DNA from: Nematostella vectensis
Lineage: Eukaryota > Cnidaria > Anthozoa > Actiniaria > Edwardsiidae
Direction: 5' to 3'
Length of the DNA stretch: 64,000 nt
Assembly: GCF_932526225.1 (NCBI RefSeq)
Contig: NC_064043.1
Span: forward strand, 13,328,085 to 13,392,084
Each line of letters opens with the position of its first letter. Position 1 is the stretch's first letter. The notes beneath the pieces were generated by a model, which made no database searches, was not told where the DNA came from, and saw only the letters and a program-made list of their open reading frames with translations. A program made the position numbers and the translations under genes. Shown piece by piece: positions 11,501 to 22,171 of the stretch.

Positions 11501-13400
11501 GGGGGGGGTTAGTGGGTTTGCACTCTAGGTGGTGGTCGTGGTTGTGGGGGAGGGAGGGGGTATCGCCCATATCGTGTGTGGAAGGATCTGCCGACTCTTT
11601 TATGTCCCCCGATACAGATGGATGGGATTTGAGATATTTGGCGACATTTCCTTTGTTGAAAAGGATTCTATTTCCCAAGAGGAAGGCTCACAAATGTTGA
11701 GTCTTAATGCCTGAATAAATCCCGTACTGGCCCTTGGTTTACCGGAATGCCGCATCCAACGTATTTCGTAGATTTTCAAAGTTGTTAATATACTCTTTGT
11801 AGTATCAATCAGCCTTTCCTGTTTCTCACTGCATTGGATGCTATACATGTGTCCAGCACAACCCCTTATCACAAAATTCTACCCAAATAGTCTATTAATA
11901 TATTTCTTTATTCTCTTTAATATTTATTTTTTTCATTTCAGTTGTATAGCCGCAAACTCTTCTGGGCCACGATCCTTGATGCTCTATACCAGAGCGTCAT
12001 CCTATTTTTCGCCTGTTTTCTTGTAAGTACGATACACGATCATGCCCTCTGCATCTGTTTTGGTATTTGCCCTTCACCTTGGTTTTTGCCCAACACCTTG
12101 ATTGCGTCTCTTCTTTCCTCTCAGCTTTTTGAGGGCACGCCTGCAGACGACAGGATGGTCGGGATAACGATGCACCAAGCTGCCGTGGTGCTCGCTAGTG
12201 TACACCTAGGACTGATGACGGCGCAGTGGGTACGTCACGTGATTATGAATGGGATATGAACATATCTCGTGAGCATGCCAATATCTTGTGAACGTGACCA
12301 TATTGCATGAGCGTGACCATATTGCGTGAGCGGGACCATATATCGTTAGCGTGAGCATATCTTGTTAGCGTGAGCATATCTCGTTAGCGTGAGCATATCT
12401 CGTTAGCGTGACAATATCTCGTTAGCTTGACCATATCTCGTTAGCGTGACCATATGTCATTGGCGTGACCATATTGCGAGTACGTGAACATATCTCATTA
12501 GCGTGACCATATCTCGTGAGCGTGATGAAATTGTTTCTGATACATTCTAATGTAAAACATAGCTCATAATCTCAATTTAGCAAAGGCATACTTAGTCTGA
12601 TTTTCGGCCGGGGTCTGGGTCCTACGAGTCAAACGTAGGACTAAGGCCCCGGCTGAAAATCAGGCTAAGGTAAACTGCGACACACACAGGACATAGGGAA
12701 CATGATGGAATTGTTGCATACAAGCTCAAGTAGTACCTTACTCAAATTAATTTGGTTTTCCTTTCTCCTAGACATGGATTCATCATTTTTTCTTATGGGG
12801 CAGCGTCTTTCTCTCCTTCATCTGGGCCATTGTATTTGGCGTGGTACAACCCACACATAAAATACATTACGTGTCGCTTGTTACCATGGCAACCAAGGAA
12901 TTCTGGGCACTTTGTGTTATGATCACCGTGGCCGCCCTCCTGCCTAGGTAACCTGGCCTTTATTACCTTACTAACCCCATCTATTATGTCTTGTTGTCAC
13001 GAATAAAGGGGCAAATAACAATAGATAAAAGACGGAAACTTTGCACAAATTATATTCCTGATGGTATGATTCCTTCCATTGCTCTTACTGTCAGTTCGAT
13101 CAAGATTGTTTTACCAGTTTGTTAGTTGTTCGTGTTCACAGTAGATCAACCTTTTTTAACCTGTTTTACGTTATTTAGCTTCTATGTCGATCAAGATGGT
13201 TTAACCAGTTTACACGTCGTTCTTGTTCGATTTCGCTCAAACCGGTTTAACCTGTTTCAACTTCTTCTTGTTTCAGGTTTTGCTGGATGGCGGGTACGAG
13301 GGCGTTGCGGCCTTCAGATATCGATAAAGCGCAGGTGGAAATGAAGCTTCCGCGGCGAGTCAGTGTCGACGCACAGCAAGGGATCACTACCGTCTTCTAA
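1815..13400 (+). CDS. ATP10: Phospholipid-transporting P4-ATPase, ATP10 class (18 exons)
   Basis: This is a lipid flippase that moves phospholipids from the outer to the cytosolic leaflet using ATP; family members normally need a CDC50 partner. The exons I rebuilt are 1815-2194, 3124-3325, 3930-4018, 4450-4556, 4967-5098, 5356-5474, 5861-6116, 6818-6879 (alternative end 6891), 7816-8736, 9278-9508, 9894-9974, 10064-10318, 10515-10772, 11184-11384, 11942-12022, 12125-12229, 12772-12947 and 13277-13400. All junctions are GT-AG and the phases agree, giving 1,259 residues. Motifs in order are DGET (178-181, actuator domain), DKTGT (400-404, phosphorylated Asp400), SPDEAAL (635-641), KGAD (704-707), TGDK (829-832) and GDGAND (964-969). 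The M6-M8 text, such as FFNLIF.AAPP.V.GILDKD, is typical of ATP10 rather than ATP8 or ATP11. The start is the first ATG before a family-like N terminus. The exact ATP10 paralogue (A, B or D) cannot be assigned. Confidence 0.93.
3124..3325 (+). CDS. ATP10: ATP10 exon 2: actuator domain with DGET
   Basis: The exon starts after TTTTTAG and encodes the actuator domain strand [17 protein letters not shown], then PADILLL and [13 protein letters not shown] takes the place of the TGES dephosphorylation loop of other P-type ATPases. It ends in phase 0 at the donor GTAAGG. Confidence 0.93.
5861..6116 (+). CDS. ATP10: ATP10 exon 7: M4 and the phosphorylation motif
   Basis: The exon begins with the M4 helix [18 protein letters not shown] and runs into [16 protein letters not shown], where Asp400 is the phosphorylated residue. 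The PISL motif usual in P4-ATPase M4 reads PYSL here, with Tyr at the hydrophobic-gate position. The exon follows CTTGCAG and ends in phase 1 before GTTAGC. Confidence 0.94.
7168..7236. repeat. Perfect 20-bp inverted repeat (hairpin) in ATP10 intron 8
   Basis: GATCAATTGAGCTTTAGGGC at 7168-7187 is followed 29 bases later by its exact reverse complement at 7217-7236. This may be a short fold-back element or an RNA hairpin in the pre-mRNA. No target duplication is obvious. Confidence 0.75.
7816..8736 (+). CDS. ATP10: ATP10 exon 9: nucleotide-binding domain
   Basis: The largest exon (307 codons) carries the N domain. It includes [15 protein letters not shown], a low-complexity polar insert of about 130 residues, [21 protein letters not shown] and [10 protein letters not shown], and ends at KR before GTAAGT. 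The long polar insert is a known feature of ATP10 proteins and is poorly conserved. A short inverted pair (ATAACGAGAG at 7770-7779, reverse complement at 7800-7809) sits just before the acceptor. Confidence 0.93.
10515..10772 (+). CDS. ATP10: ATP10 exon 13: P-domain hinge GDGAND and M5 start
   Basis: The exon encodes [30 protein letters not shown], the Mg-binding hinge of P-type ATPases, followed by the linker and the beginning of M5 (YFFYKNA). It is in phase 0 at both ends (TTTCTAG acceptor, GTATGA donor). An in-frame shadow continues past the donor but soon stops. Confidence 0.94.
11184..13400 (+). CDS. ATP10: ATP10 exons 14-18: M6 to M10 and C terminus
   Basis: Five exons (11184-11384, 11942-12022, 12125-12229, 12772-12947, 13277-13400) encode the last membrane helices and a short cytosolic tail that ends at TAA 13398-13400. 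Recognisable pieces are [36 protein letters not shown] and [17 protein letters not shown] (GT)n tract lies in the intron after 11384 and a 19-bp minisatellite in the intron after 12229. Confidence 0.9.
11433..11498 (+). repeat. (GT)n dinucleotide microsatellite
   Basis: An uninterrupted TG/GT tract of about 66 bases, followed by a G run, lies in ATP10 intron 14 about 50 bp after the donor. Confidence 0.95.
12255..12535 (+). repeat. 19-bp minisatellite in ATP10 intron 16
   Basis: About 14 imperfect copies of CGTGAGCATATCTCGTTAG follow one another, starting about 25 bp after the exon 16 donor at 12230. The first copies (around 12255-12340) are the most divergent and the central ones (12360-12450) nearly identical. 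Confidence 0.9.
12591..12668. repeat. Long hairpin (about 35-bp arms) in ATP10 intron 16
   Basis: The left arm (12591-12626, beginning CTTAGTCTGATTTTCGGCC) and the right arm (12634-12668) are near-perfect reverse complements separated by a 7-base loop. It looks like a tiny fold-back or MITE-like element lying just after the 19-bp array. Confidence 0.75.
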
Positions 13401-13430
13401 CAAGCACCCGGTCACACAACCTACCCAACT

Positions 13431-13790
13431 CTGTCACGCACCCTTCCTCACCATGTCACGCAGCATATCTCAACTTGTCACACACCCATCTTACCCTGTC
13501 ACGCACCCTACCTTACCTTGTCACGCACCCTACCTCACCTTGTCACGCACCCTACCTCACCTTGTCACGCACCCTACCTCACCTTGTCACGCACCCTACC
13601 TCACCTTGTCACCCACCCTACCTCACCTTGTCACGCACCCTACCTCACCCGCCACAACCCATACCTCACCATGTCATGCTCCCTACCTCACCCTGTCATT
13701 CACCCTACCTCACCATGTCACGCACCTTACCTCAACTTGTCAGGCACCCTACCTTACCTTGTCATGCACCCTACCAGTCATACTACGAGA
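13431..13790 (+). repeat. 22-bp minisatellite just after the ATP10 stop codon
   Basis: About 16 copies of a unit with core TTGTCACGCACCCTACCTCA begin about 30 bp after the TAA of ATP10, so they lie in its presumed 3' untranslated region. The array is open in three forward frames only because the unit has no stop codon; I do not call these frames genes. Confidence 0.92.
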
Positions 13791-14165
13791 CAGACACTCC
13801 GTCTCTACCACATGACATTCACTCCCTCTCTTTATGTGATAGTCAATTGAAGCTTGCCTCCATTTTCCACATAGTTACAAAAATTGTGATGTATCCCCTG
13901 ATCGTACCAATCTGGCAGTGAATCTTGAAAATATATTTTCATCATAAATTGGTATCTTGTTATAGTGGCCAATGGTCACATGGCCAGCGTTGTTCGTTAT
14001 AAGGATTTGTTATATTATAGTGGAAATATGGAGTAATATTTGTTTGGTGTATAATACTACGAGATGATTAGTTCGAAATGAATATTTTGGAATTAAGGAT
14101 ATTTCTATGCAATTCAATTCAATGTACAATTCAATTGTCAATTTTAAAGAGAATATATATAAAGG

Positions 14166-14171
14166 AATAAA
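14166..14171 (+). terminator. Candidate polyadenylation signal of ATP10
   Basis: AATAAA is the first perfect hexamer after the stop codon at 13400, and a GT-rich stretch follows at about 14190-14215. It would give a 3' untranslated region of about 0.8 kb that ends just before the 45-bp array. Use of this site is inferred. Confidence 0.5.
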
Positions 14172-14223
14172 ACCCGTTTACAAAATTTGGCGTCGTGCTG
14201 TTCCTTTCCTGTAAAACTCTAGC

Positions 14224-17200
14224 TTCCTCTGCAGGTCTTTTAACCACCCTGAAGAGGGCAGGATAAACACTAATATCAGGCCTCTCAACCACCCTGAAGA
14301 GGGCAGGATGAACACTAATATAAGGCTTCTCAACCACCCTGAAGAAGGCAGTATAAACACTAATATCAGGCCTCTCAACCACCCTGAAGAAGGCAGGATG
14401 AACACTAATATCTGGCCTCTCAACCACCCTGAAGAAGGGAGGATAAACACTAATATCAGGATTCTCAACCACCCTGAAGAAGGCGGGATAAACACTAATA
14501 TCAGGCCTCTCAACCACCCTGAAGAAGGCAGGATAAACACTTATATCAGGCCTCTCAACCACCTTGAAGAGGGCAGGGTAAACACTAATATCAGGCCTCT
14601 CAACCACCCTGAAGAAGGTAGGATAAACACTAATATCAGGATTCTCAACCACCCTGAAGAAGGCAGGATAAACACTAATATCTGGCCTCTCAACCACCAT
14701 GAAGAAGGCAGGATAAACACTAATATAAGGCTTCTCAACCACCCTGAAGAAGGCAGGATAAACACTAATATAAGGCTTCTCAACCACCTTGAAGAAGGCA
14801 GGATAAACACTAATATAAGGCTTCTCAACCACCCTGAAGAAGGCAGGATAAACACTAATATAAGGCTTCTCAACCACCCTGAAGAAGGCAGGATAAACAC
14901 TAATATAAGGCTTCTCAACCACCCTGAAGAAGGCAGGATAAACACTAATATAAGCCTTCTCAACCACCCTGAAGAAGGCAGGATAAACACTAATATCACG
15001 CCTGTCAACCATCCTGAAGAAGGCAGGATAAACACTAATATAAGGCTTCTCAACCACCCTGAAAAAGGCAGGATAAACACTAATATAAGGCTTCTCAACC
15101 ACCCTGAAGAAGGCAGGATAAACACTAATATCACGCCTGTCAACCACCCTGAAGAAGGCAGGATAAACACTAATATCAGGCCTCTCAACCACCCTGAAGA
15201 AGGTAGGACAAACACTAATATTAGGCCTCTCAACCACCCTGAAGAAAACAGGATCAAAACTAATATCAGGCCTCTCAACCACAACCACCCTGAAGAAGGC
15301 AGGATAAACACCAATATCAGGCCTCTTACCCACTCTGATGAAGGCGGGATAAACACTAATATCAGGCCTCTCAACCACCCTGAAGAAGGCAGGATAAACA
15401 CTAATATCAGGCCTCTCAACCACCCTGAAGAAGGCAGGATAAACACTAATATCAGGCCTCTCAACTACCCTGAAGAAGGCAGGATAAACACTAATATCAG
15501 GCCTCTCAACAACCCTGAAGAAGGCAGGATAAACACTAATATAAGGCTTCTCAACCACCCTGAAGAAGGCAGGATAAACACTAATATAAGGCTTCTCAAC
15601 CACCCTGAAAAAGGCAGGATAAACACTAATATAAGGCTTCTCAACCACCCTGAAGAAGGCAGGATAAACACTAATATCACGCCTGTCAACCACCCTGAAG
15701 AAGGTAGGACAAACACTAATATTAGGCCTCTCAACCACCCTGAAGAAAACAGGATCAAAACTAATATCAGGCCCCTCAACCACCCTGAAGAAGGCAGGAT
15801 AAACACTAATATCAGGCCTCTTACCCACTCTGAAGAAGGCGGGATAAACACTAATATCAGGCCTCTCAACCACCCTGCAGAAGGCAGGATAAACACTAAT
15901 ATCAGGCCTTTCAACCACCCTGAAGAAGGCAGGATAAACACTAGGCCTCTCAACTACCCTGAAGAAGGCAGGATAAACACTAATATCAGGCCTCTCAACT
16001 ACCCTGCAGAAGGCAGGATAAACACTAATATCAGGTCTTTTAACCACCCTGAAGAGGGCAGGATAAACACTAATATCAGGCCTCTCAACAACCCTGAAGA
16101 AGGCGGGATAAACACTAATATTAGGCCTCTCAATCACCCTGAAGAAGGCAGGATAAACACTAATATCAGGCCTTTCAACCACCCTGAAGAAGGCAGGATA
16201 AACACTAATATCAGGCCTCTCAACTACCCTGAAGAAGGCAGGATAAACACTAATATCAGGCCTCTCAACTACCCTGAAGAAGGCAGGATAAACACTAATA
16301 TTAGGCCTCTCAACCACCCTGAAAAAAACAGGATCAAAACTAATATCAGGCCTCTCAACCACCCTGAAGAAGGCAGGATAAACACTAATATCAGGCCTCT
16401 CAACAACCCTGAAGAAGGCAGGATAAACACTAATATAAGGCTTCTCAACCACCCTGAAGAAGGCAGGATAAACACTAATATCAGGCCTCTCAACCACCTC
16501 GAAGAAGGCAGGATAAACGCTAATATAAGGCTTCTCAACCACCCTGAAAAAGGCAGGATAAACACTAATATAATTAGGCTTCTCAACCACCCTGAAGAAG
16601 GCAGGATAAACAATAATATCACGCCTGTCAACCACCCTGAAGAAGGTAGGACAAACACTAATATTAGGCCTCTCAACCACCCTGAAGAAAACAGGATCAA
16701 AACTAATATCAGGCCTCTCAACCACCCTGAAGAAGGCAGGATAAACACTAATATCAGGCCTCTTACCCACTCTGAAGAAGGCGGGATAAACACTAATATC
16801 AGGCCTCTCAACCACCCTGAAGAAGGCAGGATAAACACTAATATCAGGCCTTTCAACCACCCTGAAGAAGGCAGGATAAACACTAATATCAGGCCTCTCA
16901 ACTACCCTGAAGAAGGCAGGATAAACACTAATATTAGGCCTCTCAACCACCCTGAAGAAAACAGGATCAAAACTAATATCAGGCCTCTCAACCACCTTGA
17001 AGAAGGCAGGATAAACACTAATATCAGGTCTTTTAACCACCCTGAAGAAGGCAGGATAAACACTAATATAAGGCTTCTCAACCACCCTGAAGAAGGCAGG
17101 ATAAACACTAAGATAAGGCTTCTCAACCACCCTGAAGAAGGCAGGATAAACACTAATATAAGGCTTCTCAACCACCCTGAAGAAGGCAGGATAAACACTA

Positions 17201-20200
17201 ATATCACGCCTGTCAACCACCCTGAAGAAGGCAGGATAAACACTAATATCAGGCCTCTCAACCACCCTGAAGAAGGTAGGGCAAACACTAATATTAGGCC
17301 TCTCAACCACCCTGAAGAAAAAAGGATCAAAACTAATATCAGGCCTCTCAACCACCCTGAAGAAGGCAGGATAAACACTAATATCAGGCCTCTTACCCAC
17401 TCTGAAGAAGGCGGGATAAACACTAATATCAGGCCTCTCAACCACCCTGAAGAAGGCAGGATAAACACTAATATCAGGCCTTTCAACCACCCTAAAGAAA
17501 ACAGGATCAAAACTAATATCAGGATTCTTACCCACCCTGAAGAAGGCAGGATAAACACTAATATCAGGCCTCTTACCCACCCTGAAGAAGTCAGGACAAA
17601 CACTAATATCAGGCCTCTCAACCACCCTGAAGAAGGCAGGACAAACACTAATATCAGGCCTCTCAACCACCCTGAAGAAGGCAGGATAAACACTAATATC
17701 AGGCCTCTCAACCACCCTGAAGAAGGCAGGATAAACACTAATATCAGGCCTCTCAACCACCCTGAAGAAGGTAGGACAAACACTAATATTAGGCCTCTCA
17801 ACCACCCTGAAGAAAACAGGATCAAAACTAATATCAGGCCTCTCAACCACAACCACCCTGAAGAAGGCAGGATAAACACCAATATCAGGCCTCTTACCCA
17901 CTCTGATGAAGGCGGGATAAACACTAATATCAGGCCTCTCAACCACCCTGAAGAAGGCAGGATAAACACTAATATCAGGCCTCTCAACCACCCTGAAGAA
18001 GGCAGGATAAACACTAATATCAGGCCTCTCAACTACCCTGAAGAAGGCAGGATAAACACTAATATCAGGCCTCTCAACAACCCTGAAGAAGGCAGGATAA
18101 ACACTAATATAAGGCTTCTCAACCACCCTGAAGAAGGCAGGATAAACACTAATATAAGGCTTCTCAACCACCCTGAAAAAGGCAGGATAAACACTAATAT
18201 AAGGCTTCTCAACCACCCTGAAGAAGGCAGGATAAACACTAATATCACGCCTGTCAACCACCCTGAAGAAGGTAGGACAAACACTAATATTAGGCCTCTC
18301 AACCACCCTGAAGAAAACAGGATCAAAACTAATATCAGGCCCCTCAACCACCCTGAAGAAGGCAGGATAAACACTAATATCAGGCCTCTTACCCACTCTG
18401 AAGAAGGCGGGATAAACACTAATATCAGGCCTCTCAACCACCCTGCAGAAGGCAGGATAAACACTAATATCAGGCCTTTCAACCACCCTGAAGAAGGCAG
18501 GATAAACACTAGGCCTCTCAACTACCCTGAAGAAGGCAGGATAAACACTAATATCAGGCCTCTCAACTACCCTGCAGAAGGCAGGATAAACACTAATATC
18601 AGGTCTTTTAACCACCCTGAAGAGGGCAGGATAAACACTAATATCAGGCCTCTCAACAACCCTGAAGAAGGCGGGATAAACACTAATATTAGGCCTCTCA
18701 ATCACCCTGAAGAAGGCAGGATAAACACTAATATCAGGCCTTTCAACCACCCTGAAGAAGGCAGGATAAACACTAATATCAGGCCTCTCAACTACCCTGA
18801 AGAAGGCAGGATAAACACTAATATCAGGCCTCTCAACTACCCTGAAGAAGGCAGGATAAACACTAATATTAGGCCTCTCAACCACCCTGAAAAAAACAGG
18901 ATCAAAACTAATATCAGGCCTCTCAACCACCCTGAAGAAGGCAGGATAAACACTAATATCAGGCCTCTCAACAACCCTGAAGAAGGCAGGATAAACACTA
19001 ATATAAGGCTTCTCAACCACCCTGAAGAAGGCAGGATAAACACTAATATCAGGCCTCTCAACCACCTCGAAGAAGGCAGGATAAACGCTAATATAAGGCT
19101 TCTCAACCACCCTGAAAAAGGCAGGATAAACACTAATATAATTAGGCTTCTCAACCACCCTGAAGAAGGCAGGATAAACAATAATATCACGCCTGTCAAC
19201 CACCCTGAAGAAGGTAGGACAAACACTAATATTAGGCCTCTCAACCACCCTGAAGAAAACAGGATCAAAACTAATATCAGGCCTCTCAACCACCCTGAAG
19301 AAGGCAGGATAAACACTAATATCAGGCCTCTTACCCACTCTGAAGAAGGCGGGATAAGCACTAATATCAGGCCTCTCAACCACCCTGAAGAAGGCAGGAT
19401 AAACACTAATATCAGGCCTTTCAACCACCCTGAAGAAGGCAGGATAAACACTAATATCAGGCCTCTCAACTACCCTGAAGAAGGCAGGATAAACACTAAT
19501 ATTAGGCCTCTCAACCACCCTGAAGAAAACAGGATCAAAACTAATATCAGGCCTCTCAACCACCTTGAAGAAGGCAGGATAAACACTAATATCAGGTCTT
19601 TTAACCACCCTGAAGAGGGCAGGATAAACACTAATATCAGGCCTCTCAACAACCCTGAAGAAGGCAGGATAAACACTAATATAAGGCTTCTCAACCACCC
19701 TGAAGAAGGCAGGATAAACACTAAGATAAGGCTTCTCAACCACCCTGAAGAAGGCAGGATAAACACTAATATAAGGCTTCTCAACCACCCTGAAGAAGGC
19801 AGGATAAACACTAATATCACGCCTGTCAACCACCCTGAAGAAGGCAGGATAAACACTAATATCAGGCCTCTCAACCACCCTGAAGAAGGTAGGGCAAACA
19901 CTAATATTAGGCCTCTCAACCACCCTGAAGAAAAAAGGATCAAAACTAATATCAGGCCTCTCAACCACCCTGAAGAAGGCAGGATAAACACTAATATCAG
20001 GCCTCTTACCCACTCTGAAGAAGGCGGGATAAACACTAATATCAGGCCTCTCAACCACCCTGAAGAAGGCAGGATAAACACTAATATCAGGCCTTTCAAC
20101 CACCCTAAAGAAAACAGGATCAAAACTAATATCAGGATTCTTACCCACCCTGAAGAAGGCAGGATAAACACTAATATCAGGCCTCTTACCCACCCTGAAG

Positions 20201-20810
20201 AAGTCAGGACAAACACTAATATCAGGCCTCTCAACCACCCTGAAGAAGGCAGGACAAACACTAATATCAGGCCTCTCAACCACCCTGAAGAAGGCAGGAT
20301 AAACACTAATATCAGGCCTCTCAACCACCCTGAAGAAGGTAGGATAAACACTAATATCAGGCCTCTCAACCACCCTAAAGAAGGCAGGATAAACACTAAT
20401 ATCACGCCTGTCAACCACCCTGAAGAAGGCAGGACAAACACTAATATCAGGCCTCTCAACAACCCTGAAGAAGGCAGGATAAACACTAATATCAGGCCTT
20501 TCAACCACCCTGAAGAAGGCAGGATCAAACCTAATATCAGGCCTTTCCACCACCCTGAAGAAGGAAGGATAAACACTAATATCAGGCCTCTCAACCACCC
20601 TGAAGAAGGCAGGATAAACACTAATATCAGGCATCTTACCCACTCTGAAGAAGGCAGGATAAACACTTATATCAGGCCTCTTAACCACCCTGAAGAAGGC
20701 AGGATAAACACTAATATCAGGCCTCTCAACCACCCTGAAGAAGGCAGGATCGACACTAATATCAGGCCTTTCAACCACCCTGAAGAAGGCAGGATAAACA
20801 CTAATATCAG
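14224..20810. repeat. 45-bp minisatellite, about 146 copies, open on both strands
   Basis: The unit is 45 bp, with sub-phrases CACCCTGAAGAAGGCAGG and AACACTAATATCAGGCC. On the plus strand it reads as the 15-residue repeat NTNIRPLNHPEEGRI, giving a 2,183-codon frame (14308-20859). On the minus strand it reads VERPDISVYPAFFRV, giving a 2,263-codon frame (14131-20922). The length variants I found are +6 (an extra AACCAC, 15281 and 17849), -9 (15943 and 18511) and +3 (16569 and 19137), all multiples of three. A block of about 57 units is duplicated at an offset of 2,568 bp. The forward ATG is internal to the array and the reverse frame starts inside a neighbouring inverted-repeat element. I therefore annotate a repeat, not a gene, lying between the convergent ATP10 and DOCK genes. 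Confidence 0.95.
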
Positions 20811-21137
20811 GCCCGTACCCAGGATTTTTCTTGGGGGAGTGCGAAATCTGAAAAATTAGACCTAGTCTTCTGATAAAAATCTGATCACCTCTGAAAGAAC
20901 AAAAAGGGATTTTTAATGCCATTGCAGTATTTCCATGGTATATTTATTATCGGGTTTGCCTACAAAAAAGTTAGACATTTTTAGATTTATTATATACCAG
21001 AGTGATCTAGAATGCCTTTTTTTTAATCCAATTCAAATGTGCTTTATAGTTTGTATACAAATAGCACGTCTATTGCGAACCGAAAGGGGACTTTTCGCCG
21101 TTGTGGGGGTGCGAACGCACCCCCTGGGTACGGGCCT
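20811..21137. mobile_element. Small terminal-inverted-repeat element at the end of the 45-bp array
   Basis: GCCCGTACCCAG starts near 20811 and its reverse complement CTGGGTACGGGC ends near 21137. The interior of about 300 bp is AT-rich and has no transposase. The flanks are the last array unit on the left and unique DNA on the right. It looks like a non-autonomous DNA element (MITE). Target duplication is uncertain, so the superfamily is not assigned. Confidence 0.55.
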
Positions 21138-21225
21138 GAATATTGATATTTGGGTATCCTGGTGGGACGTGGGTGCTTGTGCGAGAGCCAGTGACGGGAA
21201 AGAAAAAACGTTCGTTTACTTTGAG

Positions 21226-21664
21226 AGCTGACCTAGCCGGCTCTCATTGTGGGGTATTCGGAAATGTTTTATTTTCGAGTATTGGGAACCCTGTGCGCGC
21301 ACGAAGGCCGGGGTGCAAAGAAATGAGAGCCGGCAACAAAACCCGCAACAAAATTCGCGTGAACAGCTTGGTCAATAACGAGTTGGTTGTTGATGCTTTC
21401 CGCCATATTGAAGTTCTGGACAGGATTTGGCACGTTCAAACGCTTGAGTGACACATGTCAGAATCAGCCAATCAGAGCGCAGCGTTCGTGGCGAACGCTG
21501 AGGTTTCGAAAAGAGTTTTTTTTTTTGCCGGCTCTCATTTCTTTGCACCCTCGGCCCAGCGCACCTCGGCCTTCGCGCGCGCACAGGGCTCCCAATATTC
21601 GAAAATAAAACATTTCTGAATAACCCACAATCAATGAGAGCCGGCTAGCAGGCTAGAGCTGACC
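21226..21664. mobile_element. hAT-like MITE with two inverted arms
   Basis: An 8-bp direct repeat AGCTGACC flanks the element (21226-21233 and 21657-21664), the target-site length of hAT transposons. The left arm (about 21236-21333) and the right arm (about 21527-21648) are reverse complements over roughly 100 bp. Each arm itself begins GCCGGCTCTCAT and ends ATGAGAGCCGGC, so each could once have been an element of its own. The unrelated middle of about 190 bp has no convincing frame. Non-autonomous status and the hAT assignment are inferred. Confidence 0.6.
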
Positions 21665-22171
21665 AAGTTTTGACCTTCCTAAGTATTGTCAATGAAAATT
21701 CGTGTACAGGTGGCAGTTAGTTGGGCCAGCCCTCCCAAATCGTCACGTTAAAATTTTCCATGAGCAGAGCAGATTGCTCAAACGACAATCCGATAGGCAA
21801 ATATGAAACATATCTTTTCAACAATAATTTCACGCGCAATATCAAACTTTGAAACGCTTAGAACTACGCCGAAAAAAGCCATAAATAACAGAGACTTAAA
21901 ATTCATGAAAAAACAAAAGGAAATCGAGAACCAGTTGCCCTTTCAAGGCATTTTCTCCTGTATTTTAGATATTGTCTCATGCATTTACTGTATTTTTTGG
22001 CTTCTAGAAGGAAGGGGGGGGGGGAGCTACGGTTACGCTACGCCCCTGGATGGCGACGGAGCTAGGCGACTACCCATCGACCTGCCTTCTGCCCCGCCGC
22101 CATCATGAAATTGTCCGCCATTTTAAATTTTTCGACCGAGAAGCGCCTGGGACCAGGTTACACCAGGCCTG
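21665..22171. other. Intergenic spacer, nothing recognised
   Basis: This stretch lies between the MITE and a SINE and holds no coding segment I can support. A G-run occurs near 22014-22024. Confidence 0.4.

Larger units (their letters stand above)
2195..13276 (+). other. ATP10 introns: general content
   Basis: The long introns (2195-3123, 3326-3929, 4019-4449, 4557-4966, 5475-5860, 6117-6817, 6892-7815, 8737-9277, 9509-9893, 10773-11183, 11385-11941, 12230-12771, 12948-13276) hold no other gene that I can see. Items listed separately are two hairpins, a (GT)n tract and a 19-bp array. Others are a two-copy 46-bp-scale duplication at about 3414-3510 (phrase TTATCAGAAAGCTGTGCTAT) and a G homopolymer near 10868-10888. 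Confidence 0.6.

Noticed and set aside
11167-11700. Frames of 177 and 106 codons around the (GT)n tract
   Set aside because: They arise from the GT/CA microsatellite and overlap the true ATP10 exon 14 in another frame.
13363-13921. Three forward frames of 110-150 codons after ATP10
   Set aside because: All are the stop-free 22-bp minisatellite read in three frames.
14131-20922. Giant reading frames of 2,183 (plus) and 2,263 (minus) codons
   Set aside because: They follow from a 45-bp unit, a multiple of three, with no stop in either frame. There is no upstream start, no splice context and no recognisable fold, so they are kept as a finding but not called CDS.
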